A DNA stretch of 41,638 nt, from NCBI GenBank assembly GCA_035564555.1, contig DATMTS010000114.1, positions 1-41,638 on the forward strand, in the 5' to 3' direction. Position 1 is the stretch's first letter. Each line of letters starts with the position of its first letter. A program made the position numbers and the translations under genes. The notes below the pieces were generated by a model. That model made no database searches and was not told the origin of the DNA. It was given only the letters and a program-made list of their open reading frames with translations. Positions 1-8,192 of the stretch are shown one piece after another. This DNA comes from DATMTS01 sp035564555. GTDB lineage: Bacteria > Actinomycetota > Actinomycetes > Actinomycetales > Microbacteriaceae.

Positions 1-136
1 ACGCCCCGCAATCCACACACTCATCCGGGTGGATGTACAACGAACGCTCACCCTCATAGATGCAGTCCACCGGACACTCATCCACACACGCCCGATCCTT
101 CACATCCACACACGGCAAAGCAATCACATACGTCAC
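1..136 (-). CDS. fdxA: 7Fe ferredoxin FdxA, C-terminus cut by window edge
   Basis: Small electron carrier; only the first 45 residues lie in the window. Visible cysteines at about residues 9, 17, 21, 25, 40 and 43, with a CxxxCPVDCIYEG stretch and DECVDCG, match the seven-iron (3Fe-4S plus 4Fe-4S) ferredoxins of actinobacteria. The start is GTG at 136, whose GTGA overlaps the stop of fprA by 4 bp, so translation is probably coupled. In this operon it would take electrons from NADPH through FprA and pass them to the ferredoxin-type sulfite reductase and perhaps APS reductase. Family assignment is strong; the partner assignment is inference from context. Confidence 0.9.
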   Translation of the reverse strand, partial: MTYVIALPCVDVKDRACVDECPVDCIYEGERSLYIHPDECVDCGA

Positions 137-1542
137 GAGGCCAACTCCGCCGGCTGGGCCCGAGAGATCGCGAGCTGCTCCTCGCGGGGCACGACCTTGA
201 CGCGTTCGCGCTCCACCTCCGAGGGGTCGGCGGCGCCGAGCGCCCGCTCATGGGCGTCCAGCGCAAGCCAGCCCTGCCACGTCGTGTACTCCACGCCCCG
301 CTCAGCGAGCAATTGAAGCACGGCGTCCGGGTGCGGCTCGGCGGCCGCGGGCAGCGCGTCGAAATCGCTGACCAGGTGTTCGATGGTCTCCATCGCATCA
401 CCCTTGGTGTGCCCGATCAGGCCCACGGGGCCGCGCTTGATCCAGCCGGTCGCGTACAGTCCGGGAATGTGCCGTCCGTCGTCGTCGAGAACACGACCCT
501 CGGCATTGCGGATCACGCCGGCTCGATCGTCGAACGGGATCCCCGGCAGCGGCGAGCCGAGATACCCCACGGCCCGATAGACCGCCTGCACGGGGTAGTC
601 GCGGAATTCGCCGGTGCCCGTGATCGATCCGTCGGCGGCGAAAGCGGTGCGTTCGAAGCGAACCCCTTCGACCCGGTCGTCGCCGAGAACCTCGGCCGGC
701 TGGTGGAAGAAATGCAGGTGCAGCCGACGCCGGCCCTCGGCCGGTGCAGCGACCGCCTGGGTGTCGGACGCGGACTTGTCGAGCCACCCGCGCAGGGTTC
801 GCGTCATGACCTTGAGCTGGTTCGTGCCTGCAGCGGCGACGACCGCGTCGATCGCCTCAGCGTCGGCGAAGTCCTCCTCGTACACGATGGTGTCGACGCC
901 GTCGATCTCACCGAGTTCGCGCAGTTCGATCGGGGTGAATTTGATGTGCGCGGGGCTCCGCCGCCCGAATACGTGCACGTCGGTCACCGGAGATGCCGCC
1001 AGGGCGTCGTACACGTTCTGCGGGATGTCGGTGCGCAGGATGTCACGGGGCAGTTTGGCAAGAACACGGGCGACGTCGAGCGCCACGTTGCCGTTGCCGA
1101 TCACGGCGATCTCGCGCGCATCGAGCGGCCACTCGCGCGGCGCATCGGGATGCCCGTCGTACCAGCTCACGAAGTCGGCGGCGCCGCGGGACCCAGGGAG
1201 GCCGATGCCCGGGATCCCGAGTGCGGCATCCCGTGACGCCCCCGTCGCGAAGATGACGGCGTCATAGAGCCGCCGGGTGTCATCGAGCGTGATGTCGACG
1301 CCGAATGCGACGTTGCCGAGCAGACGGATGCTGCCCTCCCCGAGCATCTCGTGCAGTGAATTCACGATGCCCTTGATGCGCGGGTGGTCGGGGGCGACCC
1401 CGTAGCGGATCAGCCCGTAGGGAGCAGGCAACGACTCGATCAGGTCGATCGACACGTCGAGCCCGGTGCGACCGAGGATGTTGCCCGCGTAGATTCCGGC
1501 AGGGCCGGCGCCGACGATCGCGACGCGCAAGGGTCTGGTCAT
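133..1542 (-). CDS. fprA: FprA-type ferredoxin-NADP+ reductase
   Basis: FAD-containing oxidoreductase of the adrenodoxin-reductase family, 469 aa, transferring electrons from NADPH to ferredoxin. An N-terminal dinucleotide motif VGAGPAGIYAG (about residues 10-20) binds FAD. A second motif, VIGNGNVALD (about 147-156), fits the NADP site. The C-terminal GWIKRGPVGLIGH segment is the usual FAD/NADP-contacting end of the family. Length is normal. The start ATG overlaps the stop of cobA (ATGA), and its own stop overlaps the fdxA start. Its place at the end of a sulfate-reduction operon suggests it feeds the Sir step. Whether it also serves other ferredoxin-dependent enzymes cannot be told. Confidence 0.95.
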   Translation of the reverse strand: MTRPLRVAIVGAGPAGIYAGNILGRTGLDVSIDLIESLPAPYGLIRYGVAPDHPRIKGIVNSLHEMLGEGSIRLLGNVAFGVDITLDDTRRLYDAVIFATGASRDAALGIPGIGLPGSRGAADFVSWYDGHPDAPREWPLDAREIAVIGNGNVALDVARVLAKLPRDILRTDIPQNVYDALAASPVTDVHVFGRRSPAHIKFTPIELRELGEIDGVDTIVYEEDFADAEAIDAVVAAAGTNQLKVMTRTLRGWLDKSASDTQAVAAPAEGRRRLHLHFFHQPAEVLGDDRVEGVRFERTAFAADGSITGTGEFRDYPVQAVYRAVGYLGSPLPGIPFDDRAGVIRNAEGRVLDDDGRHIPGLYATGWIKRGPVGLIGHTKGDAMETIEHLVSDFDALPAAAEPHPDAVLQLLAERGVEYTTWQGWLALDAHERALGAADPSEVERERVKVVPREEQLAISRAQPAELAS

Positions 1543-2252
1543 GTGAGGTTCCTCTCGTACAGGTTCACGACGTCGCCGACCACCGTGACGGCGGGCGGGC
1601 GCACATCGGCGAGTGCGGCGATCGCGGCGATCGTTCCCAGTGTTCCGATCGTGACCCGCTGCCGAGGTCCGAAGCCGTCCTCGATGATCGCGACGGGTGT
1701 GGAATCCGGTCTGGCGCTCGTGACGAGCGCGGCGGCGCTGGCCGCGAGTCCGCCGACGCCCATCAGCAGAACCACGGTGTGGTTGCCGCCGCCGGGGACG
1801 ACGTCCAGGTCTTCATGACCGGTCAGCACCGAGAACCCGTTGGCGATGCCGCGCGCGGTGACGGGGATGCCGACGGCCGCAGGCACCGAGACAGCGCTCG
1901 TGACACCGGGTACGACCTCGACGGCGACGCCCGCCGCCCGGCAGGCGTCCACCTCCTCCGGGCCGCGACCGAAGACGAACGGGTCTCCGCCCTTCAGCCG
2001 CACGACGCGTCGGCCGGCCTTCGCCTGCTCGACGATGATGCGGTTGATCTCGCTCTGCGGCACCGGGTGGTGGCCGGGATTCTTGCCGACGTCGATCACC
2101 TCGACGTCATCGGCCAGATCGTCGAGCAGCGAGCGCGGTCCGAGCCGGTCGGCGACCACGACCTGCGCCGCGCGCAGCAACTCCAGCCCGCGCACCGTGA
2201 TCAGGCCCGCGTCGCCGGGCCCCCCGCCGATGAGCGCGACGGACCCGGTCAT
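1539..2252 (-). CDS. cobA: uroporphyrinogen-III C-methyltransferase
   Basis: SAM-dependent methyltransferase, 237 aa, making precorrin-2 from uroporphyrinogen III, the first committed step toward siroheme (and cobalamin). The N-terminal GGGPGD loop (residues 9-14) and RLKGGDPFVFGRG (about 85-97) are SUMT signatures, and the PGVTSAVSVPAAVGIPVTARG stretch is typical of the family. It is a stand-alone CobA, not fused to a CysG dehydrogenase/chelatase or to HemD. The start ATG at 2252 overlaps the permease stop (ATGA); a longer upstream frame exists but reads through the permease gene and is rejected. In this operon the product is most likely siroheme for Sir. Confidence 0.93.
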   Translation of the reverse strand: MTGSVALIGGGPGDAGLITVRGLELLRAAQVVVADRLGPRSLLDDLADDVEVIDVGKNPGHHPVPQSEINRIIVEQAKAGRRVVRLKGGDPFVFGRGPEEVDACRAAGVAVEVVPGVTSAVSVPAAVGIPVTARGIANGFSVLTGHEDLDVVPGGGNHTVVLLMGVGGLAASAAALVTSARPDSTPVAIIEDGFGPRQRVTIGTLGTIAAIAALADVRPPAVTVVGDVVNLYERNLT

Positions 2253-3262
2253 CGGTCGCCCACCTGGATCGGCGCGATGGCGAGTCGTCGGGATGCGCCC
2301 CCGCCTGATCCCCCACCGCTGCGAGCGAGCCCTCGGCCGCGCGCGAGGCGTCGCTCCAGCGGCGCGAACACCAGCAGCTCGACGAGGATGCCGATCACCA
2401 GGATGAACACGATCGTCACGAACACGCCGGAGATGTCGGAGAGCTGCCTGCTCTGGTCGAGCAGCGTGCCCAGGCCGAAGCCCATCGTGCCGCCGGTGGT
2501 GATGATCTCCGCGGCCATCAGGGAACGCCAGCTGAACGCCCAGCCCTGCTTGAGCCCGCCCAGGTAGCCGGGCAAGGCGGCGGGCAGCACGACGAGCGTG
2601 CCCTGCTGCCAGCGGTTGGCGCCCAGCACCGTTCCCACCCGGCGGAACAGCGGCGGCACCTGATCGACGCCGTTCAACAGCCCGTTCACGATCGAGGGGA
2701 TCGCGCCCATCAGCACGACGAAGTAGGCGGTGGAATCTGTCAGACCGAACCAGAGGATCGCCGCGGGCACCCAGGCGACCGACGGCAGCACCTGCAGGCC
2801 GGTGATCAGCGGGCCGAACGCCCGACGAAGCACGCGCACCTCGGCCAGCAGCAGACCGATGGGGGTGGCGATGGCCGCCGCGATCAGGAACCCGAGCACC
2901 CCGCGCTCGAGGCTGGTGAGCACCGCCTGCTGCAGGCGTCCGCTCGCCCAGAGGTCGCCGAGCGAGCCGAGCACATCGAGCGGGCTGGGCACGATGTCGG
3001 GGCGGGGCTGGGCGACCCAGACGTACAGCTGCCAGAGCGCCACGAGCACGATCAGCAGGCTCACCGGCAGCAGCACACTGCTCAGCACGCCGCCCCACGT
3101 GCGAGCGGCCGACTTCTGCTGAGCCTGCAGGGCGTCGAGACCGGATTCGAGGGATCGAAGGTCGGTGGATGCCGCCTCGCCCGGCTCAGCGGACGAGGAG
3201 AACGCCCCGACGGACTCGGCGACCGGGGGCTCGGCGATCGATGAGTGTGTTTCAGGCGGCAC
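2249..3262 (-). CDS. ABC transporter permease, SsuC/TauC type
   Basis: Inner-membrane subunit of a NitT/TauT-family importer, about 337 aa. About six hydrophobic segments are visible, and the cytoplasmic coupling loop is the GANRWQ ... LPAALPGYLGGLKQGWAFSW type of SsuC/TauC/NrtB proteins. The N-terminal ~55 residues are a polar Ser/Glu/Ala-rich extension. The start is placed at GTG 3262, overlapping the ATPase stop by 11 bp; other starts slightly downstream are possible. Substrate is probably an oxidised sulfur compound (sulfonate or sulfate) from operon context. No sulfonate monooxygenase gene is in the window, so the ligand is not fixed. Confidence 0.88.
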   Translation of the reverse strand: MPPETHSSIAEPPVAESVGAFSSSAEPGEAASTDLRSLESGLDALQAQQKSAARTWGGVLSSVLLPVSLLIVLVALWQLYVWVAQPRPDIVPSPLDVLGSLGDLWASGRLQQAVLTSLERGVLGFLIAAAIATPIGLLLAEVRVLRRAFGPLITGLQVLPSVAWVPAAILWFGLTDSTAYFVVLMGAIPSIVNGLLNGVDQVPPLFRRVGTVLGANRWQQGTLVVLPAALPGYLGGLKQGWAFSWRSLMAAEIITTGGTMGFGLGTLLDQSRQLSDISGVFVTIVFILVIGILVELLVFAPLERRLARGRGLARSGGGSGGGASRRLAIAPIQVGDR

Positions 3263-3986
3263 GACGGATCTCCTTGCGCAGTTGCTCGGTGATCTCGATG
3301 GAGAGTCGGCCGACGTCGGGCGACTCGATGCGACGCTCGCCGGAGACCTCCACGTTCCACTGCGCTGCGACGCGACCGGGGCGGGACGACAGCAGCACGA
3401 CGCGCTGTCCGAGTCGCACCGCCTCACGCACGTTATGAGTGACGAACACGATGGTGCGGCCCGTCTCGCTCCACACGCGCTCCAGTTCCTCATGCAGAAG
3501 GTCGCGCGTGATGGCATCCAACGCGGCGAACGGCTCATCCATCAGGAGCACCTGACGGTCTTGCGCGAGCGCGCGAGCCAGAGCGACACGCTGCCGCATG
3601 CCGCCGGAGAGCTCGTGCGGTCGCTTGTGCGCGGCATCCGCGAGGTTCACGAGGTCGAGCAGTTCCAGCGCGCGAGCGCGGCGGCGTTCGCGCGGAACGT
3701 GTGCCAGGCGCAAGGCGAGTTCGACGTTGCGTGCCGCGCTCAGCCACGGGTAGAGAGCCGATTCCTGGAACATCACCGCCGCCCGCCCGCTCGGCACGGC
3801 CACCGTTCCCATGGTCGGCGCCTCGAGCCCGGCGATGATGTTCAGCAGCGTCGACTTGCCGCATCCCGATGCGCCGATCAGGCAGACGAACTCGCCGTGC
3901 TCGATGCTGAGGTTGATGTCATCGAGCACCACGGGCCCCGACGCCGCGAACCGCTTGGTCAGGTGCTGGATCTCGACGGCGGTCAT
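3252..3986 (-). CDS. ABC transporter ATPase, SsuB/TauB type
   Basis: ATP-binding subunit of the sulfur importer, 244 aa. Walker A GASGCGKST (38-46), Q-loop FQE (73-75), signature LSGGM (126-130), Walker B VLLMDEP (146-152) and H-loop histidine (184, in FVTHN) are all intact. The NVREAVRLGQRVVLLSSRPGR stretch after the H-loop is characteristic of the nitrate/sulfonate/taurine ATPases. The ATG overlaps the stop of the binding-protein gene by 4 bp. It works with the neighbouring permease and lipoprotein; substrate specificity cannot be read from the ATPase. Confidence 0.93.
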   Translation of the reverse strand: MTAVEIQHLTKRFAASGPVVLDDINLSIEHGEFVCLIGASGCGKSTLLNIIAGLEAPTMGTVAVPSGRAAVMFQESALYPWLSAARNVELALRLAHVPRERRRARALELLDLVNLADAAHKRPHELSGGMRQRVALARALAQDRQVLLMDEPFAALDAITRDLLHEELERVWSETGRTIVFVTHNVREAVRLGQRVVLLSSRPGRVAAQWNVEVSGERRIESPDVGRLSIEITEQLRKEIRRAA

Positions 3987-5074
3987 CCTTCTCCCAAGCC
4001 GTCGACCGAGATCTTCGCGGAACCGTCGTCGGCGAGGTCGGCGTTCACCTGGCGCAGGTCGAAGAGGCCCCGGAGCGACGCCTTCTTCGACACCTGAGCG
4101 TCGACGGCGTGCTTCAACTGGATCGGGAAGGTCGAGGCCAGCGGATCCACGCTGAACGTCACCTCGCCCAGTGCGCGCGTGACTACGTCGGCGGGAAGAG
4201 CTTTGCCGCTGTCAGCCGTGAGCTGCGCGTTGATCGCTGCCACTGCATCCGAGCTGCTGTGGCCCTTCAGCCAGGCGACGGCGTCGCGCTCAGCCGTCAC
4301 CAGCCGAGCCACCGTCGCGGGATGCCTCGTGAGGAAGTCGGTGCTGACGACCAGCACGGTCGTCGGGAAGGCGCCGTTCTTCCATTGCGTCTTCTCGTCG
4401 ACGAGCACATGCGCGCCGCCCTCGATCACCAGGCGCGAGACCCAGGGCTCCGGCAGCCAGGCTCCGTCGAGCTTGCCCTGTTTGAACAGTTGCAGCGTCT
4501 GCGCATTGTCGGTGGGAGTGATGCTCACCTCGCCGCCGCCGGCGATGGAGCTCGTCAGCCCGTTCTTTCTCAGAAAGGTGCGCAACGCAACGTCTTGGGT
4601 GTTGCCGAGCTGGGGTGTTGCCAGTGTCGCACCCTTGAGCTGGTCGACCGAGTGGATGCCGGCACGCACCACGAGCGCCGCTCCCCCATTGGTGGCGCCG
4701 GCCACCACGCGCAGTGACCTGCCGCCGCTGGCCACGAAGGAGTTGATCGCCGGGGACGGCCCGATGAACGCCGCGTCGATCGCGCCGGCGCTGAGCGCCT
4801 CCACGGCGGCGGGACCGGCGTTGAACTGCTCGGTGCGCAACGCGGTCTTGCCCAGGTCCTTCGCGAAGATTCCCTCGTGCACGCCTATCAGCGCAGGGGC
4901 GTGCGTGACATTGTCGAAGTAGCCGAGCCGCAATTGCGTGGCGGGAGCGCCGGCCGGCGCGGCGTCCGCACTGCCGGCTGTCGCGGAGCATCCGCTCGCC
5001 CCGACCGCAACGGCGGCACACATGGCCGCGGCCGCCAGAATTCGAATGACGGACGTGCGCGAGCGCGTGGTCAT
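3983..5074 (-). CDS. ABC transporter substrate-binding lipoprotein, SsuA/TauA type
   Basis: Extracellular ligand-binding lipoprotein, 363 aa. The signal peptide ends in the lipobox VGASGC, lipidated at Cys 29. The mature part has the NitT/TauT fold pattern: LRLGYFDNVTHAPALIG, then GAIDAAFIGPSPAINSF and KLDGAWLPEPW. The start ATG at 5074 has an AAGGGAG ribosome site 6 bases away. It lies 51 bp after the cysN stop and overlaps the ATPase gene. Sulfonate or sulfate ester binding is the family expectation. Use as a sulfate-uptake system, next to cysDN, is an alternative. The exact ligand is not established. Confidence 0.9.
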   Translation of the reverse strand: MTTRSRTSVIRILAAAAMCAAVAVGASGCSATAGSADAAPAGAPATQLRLGYFDNVTHAPALIGVHEGIFAKDLGKTALRTEQFNAGPAAVEALSAGAIDAAFIGPSPAINSFVASGGRSLRVVAGATNGGAALVVRAGIHSVDQLKGATLATPQLGNTQDVALRTFLRKNGLTSSIAGGGEVSITPTDNAQTLQLFKQGKLDGAWLPEPWVSRLVIEGGAHVLVDEKTQWKNGAFPTTVLVVSTDFLTRHPATVARLVTAERDAVAWLKGHSSSDAVAAINAQLTADSGKALPADVVTRALGEVTFSVDPLASTFPIQLKHAVDAQVSKKASLRGLFDLRQVNADLADDGSAKISVDGLGEG

Positions 5075-5125
5075 GGTGCTCCCTTCTTGATGCGGTCTGA
5101 TGCGGCTTGAGTGGGTGTGCTGGTG

Positions 5126-6436
5126 TCAGGCGCCGGCGGCGATGACGGTGCCGGCAGCGAGAGTTGCACCGTCCTGCGGGTGAATGACGACGAACGCTCC
5201 CGAGCGGCGGTGCACCGCGTATTCCTGCAGGGGAAGAGCCGAGGCCAGGCGCAACTGCGCCTGCCCGATGTCGTTGATCTCGAGCCGGTCGGCCGGTTCC
5301 AGCGCGAGCGTGTCGAGATTGTGACGCCCGTCGAGTTCACGCACCACGGCCTGCACGGTCGCGGTGCCGTACTTCACCAGCACGCGTGTTCCGGCGGTCA
5401 CCGGACGCGGGTCGAGCCAGAACAACGACGCCCGCAGGTCTTGCGACGGGACCGGCTGACGGTCACCCGCGACGATGACGTGGCCGCGAGCGACGTCGAG
5501 ATCGTCGGCGAGGCGAAGAGCGATCGACTGCGGGGCGATCGCCCGCTCGAGCGAAGCGCCGGCGGTGTCGATGCCGGTCACGACCGTCGATGCGCCACCG
5601 GGAAGAACCGTGACGGTGTCGCCCACCCGGATCGAACCCGAGGCGACCTGACCGGCGTATGCGCGGTAGTCGCGGAACTCGTCAGGGTCGAGACCGGGCG
5701 CAAGCGCCCCCTGGGGTCGGATGACGGACTGCACCGGCAGGCGGAACGGTGCGAGCAGGTCTTCGGCCTCGTCGATGACGCTGAGGGTTTCAAGCAACTG
5801 CAGCAGGGCCGGGCCGTCGTACCAGGGCGTGCGCACCGACCGTTCGACGACGTTGTCGCCTTCGAGTGCCGACACCGGGATGACGCGTGCGTCGTCGATG
5901 CCGAGCTCGGCAGCCACAGACAGCACCTGTGTCTCGACCCCGCGGAAGGTGTCCTCGTCGTAGTCGACCAGGTCGACCTTGTTCACGGCGACGATCAGGT
6001 GCGGAACGCGCAACAGCTGCACCACGGAGAGGTGACGACGGGTCTGTTCGAGCACGCCTTTGCGCACATCGATCAGCACGACGACGGCGTCGGCGGTCGT
6101 GGCGCCGGTGACCATGTTGCGCGTGTACTGCACGTGGCCGGGGCAGTCGGCAAGGATGAAACTGCGCCGGTCGGTGGCGAAGTAGCGGTAGGCCACGTCG
6201 ATGGTGATGCCCTGCTCGCGCTCGGCACGCAGCCCGTCGGTGAGCAAGGCGAAGTCGATGCGGTCGCCTCCGCCGAAGCCGCGCGCTGCGCTGGCCCGCG
6301 TGATGGCATCCAGTTGGTCGGCGAGGATGGCCTTGCTGTCGTGCAGCAGGCGCCCGACGAGTGTTGATTTGCCGTCGTCGACCGAACCCGCGGTCGCGAA
6401 GCGGAACAGGCTCGAGCCTGACTCGTGCTCGGCCAT
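5126..6436 (-). CDS. cysN: sulfate adenylyltransferase subunit 1 (GTPase)
   Basis: GTPase subunit of ATP sulfurylase, 436 aa, which couples GTP hydrolysis to formation of adenosine 5'-phosphosulfate (APS) by CysD. The elongation-factor-like GTPase motifs are present: G1 GSVDDGKST (17-25), G3 DCPGH (97-101) and G4 NKVD (152-155), followed by beta-barrel domains. The protein ends after the third domain, so it is CysN alone, not a CysN-CysC fusion; no APS kinase gene is seen, in keeping with direct APS reduction. The start ATG shares a base with the cysD stop (TGATG). Confidence 0.95.
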   Translation of the reverse strand: MAEHESGSSLFRFATAGSVDDGKSTLVGRLLHDSKAILADQLDAITRASAARGFGGGDRIDFALLTDGLRAEREQGITIDVAYRYFATDRRSFILADCPGHVQYTRNMVTGATTADAVVVLIDVRKGVLEQTRRHLSVVQLLRVPHLIVAVNKVDLVDYDEDTFRGVETQVLSVAAELGIDDARVIPVSALEGDNVVERSVRTPWYDGPALLQLLETLSVIDEAEDLLAPFRLPVQSVIRPQGALAPGLDPDEFRDYRAYAGQVASGSIRVGDTVTVLPGGASTVVTGIDTAGASLERAIAPQSIALRLADDLDVARGHVIVAGDRQPVPSQDLRASLFWLDPRPVTAGTRVLVKYGTATVQAVVRELDGRHNLDTLALEPADRLEINDIGQAQLRLASALPLQEYAVHRRSGAFVVIHPQDGATLAAGTVIAAGA

Positions 6437-7455
6437 CAGAAATACCCGTCCTTCTTGCGATCCTCCATGCCCGCCTCCGAAATGCGGTCGTCTGCCCGGG
6501 TCGCACCGCGCTCGGTGATGGTCGATGCGGCAACCTCCCGTACTACCGCCGCGACGTCGACGGCGTCCGACTCCACGGCCCCGGTGCACGACATGTCTCC
6601 CACGGTGCGATACCGCACCAGGCGGCGTTCGACGGTCTCGTCGAGCCGCGGCTGCGAGACCGGGCCGACCGCACGCCACATTCCGTCACGGCGGTAGACC
6701 TCGCGCTCGTGCGCGTAGTAAAGACCGGGCAGTCGGATGCCCTCACGCTCGATGTACCGCCACACGTCGAGCTCTGCCCAGTTGCTGATAGGGAACGCGC
6801 GCACGTGCTGGCCGGGCGTGTGCCTGCCGTTGTACAGGTTCCAGAGCTCCGGTCGCTGGTTCCGCGGATCCCACTGACCGAACTCGTCACGCAGCGACAG
6901 GATGCGCTCCTTTGCACGCGCTTTGTCTTCGTCACGCCGACCGCCGCCGAAGACCGCGTCATGCTTGCCCGCCTGAATGCCGTCGAGCAGTGGAAGCGTC
7001 TGCAAGGGGTTGCGGGTTCCGTCGGCGCGCTCAGCGAGACGCCCGTCGTCGATGTAGTCCTGCACCCTCGCGACCTCGAGCCGCAGCCCGAGCCGTTCGA
7101 CCGTGGCATCCCGGAAGGCGATCACCTCGGGAAAGTTGTGTCCGGTGTCCACGTGCAGCACGGGGAACGGGATGCGAGCCGGCCAGAATGCCTTCGCCGC
7201 CAGGTGCAGCATGACGACGGAGTCCTTGCCGCCGGAGAACAGCATGACTGGCCGCTCGAACTCGGCGACGACCTCGCGGATGATGTGGATCGCTTCGTTC
7301 TCGAGCGCGTCGAGCGCGGATGCCGTGCTGCTGGTCGAGTAACGCCGCGATGAACGGTCGTCGCGTGTCGAGACCTCGTCGCCGGCGCTCGATACGCGTG
7401 CTCCTTCGTCGCTCGCTACTCGACCGGCGGTGGTGGTGGGGAGGGAGATGCTCAT
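6436..7455 (-). CDS. cysD: sulfate adenylyltransferase subunit 2, with REP-like insert near N-terminus
   Basis: Catalytic subunit of ATP sulfurylase, 339 aa, PP-loop ATP pyrophosphatase family. The PP-loop SGGKDS sits at residues 74-79, followed by HVDTGHNFPEV, FGGGRRDEDKARAKER and the C-terminal RKKDGYF ending typical of CysD. The usual start region is recognisable at SALDALENEAIHIIREV (about 46 on). Ahead of it is a low-complexity segment, residues 11-41, encoded by an intergenic-type palindrome that has stayed in frame. The ATG at 7455 overlaps the cysH stop (ATGA). An internal start downstream of the insert is not obvious, so the extension is probably translated; the core enzyme looks intact. 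Confidence 0.94.
   Translation of the reverse strand: MSISLPTTTAGRVASDEGARVSSAGDEVSTRDDRSSRRYSTSSTASALDALENEAIHIIREVVAEFERPVMLFSGGKDSVVMLHLAAKAFWPARIPFPVLHVDTGHNFPEVIAFRDATVERLGLRLEVARVQDYIDDGRLAERADGTRNPLQTLPLLDGIQAGKHDAVFGGGRRDEDKARAKERILSLRDEFGQWDPRNQRPELWNLYNGRHTPGQHVRAFPISNWAELDVWRYIEREGIRLPGLYYAHEREVYRRDGMWRAVGPVSQPRLDETVERRLVRYRTVGDMSCTGAVESDAVDVAAVVREVAASTITERGATRADDRISEAGMEDRKKDGYF
7333..7425. repeat. REP-like palindrome inside cysD coding sequence
   Basis: A 93-bp block bounded by GGTCGAGTAACG (7333-7344) and CGCTACTCGACC (7414-7425), which are inverted copies matching at 11 of 12 positions. Its inside contains GTCGAGACC and GCTCGATACG segments of the kind seen in dispersed intergenic palindromes of Microbacteriaceae (general impression, not checked). 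Length is a multiple of three and the cysD frame runs through it without a stop. Confidence 0.7.
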
Positions 7456-8192
7456 AGGTGGATCCCGCATTCCGTCTTGGCCAGGCCGGCCCAGCGACCG
7501 GCGCGAGGGTCTTCTCCCGGTGCCACCGCCCGGGTGCACGGCTGGCATCCGATCGAGGGATACCCGTTGCCCAGCAGCAGGTTCACCGGCACCGAATGTG
7601 CTCCGGCGTAGTCGAGCAGCTCGTCGAAGCTCCAGGCGGCCAGCGGATTGACCTTGACCAAGCCGTGCCGCTCGTCCCACTGCACCAGCGGTGTGGCGGC
7701 GCGGGTCGGTCCCTCTTCACGGCGCACGCCGGTGAACCACACCTCGTAACCGGCCAGCGCCTTCTGCAGCGGTGCTACTTTGCGCAACTGGCAGCACCGG
7801 CCCGGGTCCCGTGCGAACAGTTCGGCGCCGTACTGCGCGTCCTGCTCGGCCACGGTCTGCTCGGGGAAAACGTCGACGACGGTGACGTCGAGTTGACGGG
7901 CGACCTCGTCGCGAGCGATCCGGGTCTCGATGAAGTGGTAGCCGGTATCGAGGAAGAGCACGTCGACGCCCGGCAGCGCCTCGGCGGCCACGTGCGGCAG
8001 CACGGCATCCGCCATCGAGCAGGCGACGGCGGCAGCGCGCACGTCGAAGTTCTCTGCGACCCAGGCCACGACGTCTGCGGCACTGGCCTCGGAGTCCGAG
8101 CCGGAGCCCAGCGCCGCAGCACCCGCGGCGGCCAGCGCCGTCAGCTCGTCGGTGGAGCGGACGCGTCCGGGTCCGGTGTGCACGGCGGTCAT
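7452..8192 (-). CDS. cysH: adenylylsulfate (APS) reductase, 4Fe-4S assimilatory type
   Basis: Reduces activated sulfate to sulfite, 246 aa. The CysH fold is shown by LDTGYHFIET (81-90), FTGVRREEGPTR (153-164) and the C-terminal catalytic ECGIHL (241-246; nucleophile Cys 242). Cysteine pairs CC at 133-134 and CxxC at 216-219 are the four ligands that mark 4Fe-4S enzymes acting on APS rather than PAPS. The lack of an APS kinase gene nearby agrees. The ATG at 8192 overlaps the sir stop; a slightly longer reading reaches back into sir and is not needed. Reductant is probably thioredoxin (family knowledge). Confidence 0.94.
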   Translation of the reverse strand: MTAVHTGPGRVRSTDELTALAAAGAAALGSGSDSEASAADVVAWVAENFDVRAAAVACSMADAVLPHVAAEALPGVDVLFLDTGYHFIETRIARDEVARQLDVTVVDVFPEQTVAEQDAQYGAELFARDPGRCCQLRKVAPLQKALAGYEVWFTGVRREEGPTRAATPLVQWDERHGLVKVNPLAAWSFDELLDYAGAHSVPVNLLLGNGYPSIGCQPCTRAVAPGEDPRAGRWAGLAKTECGIHL

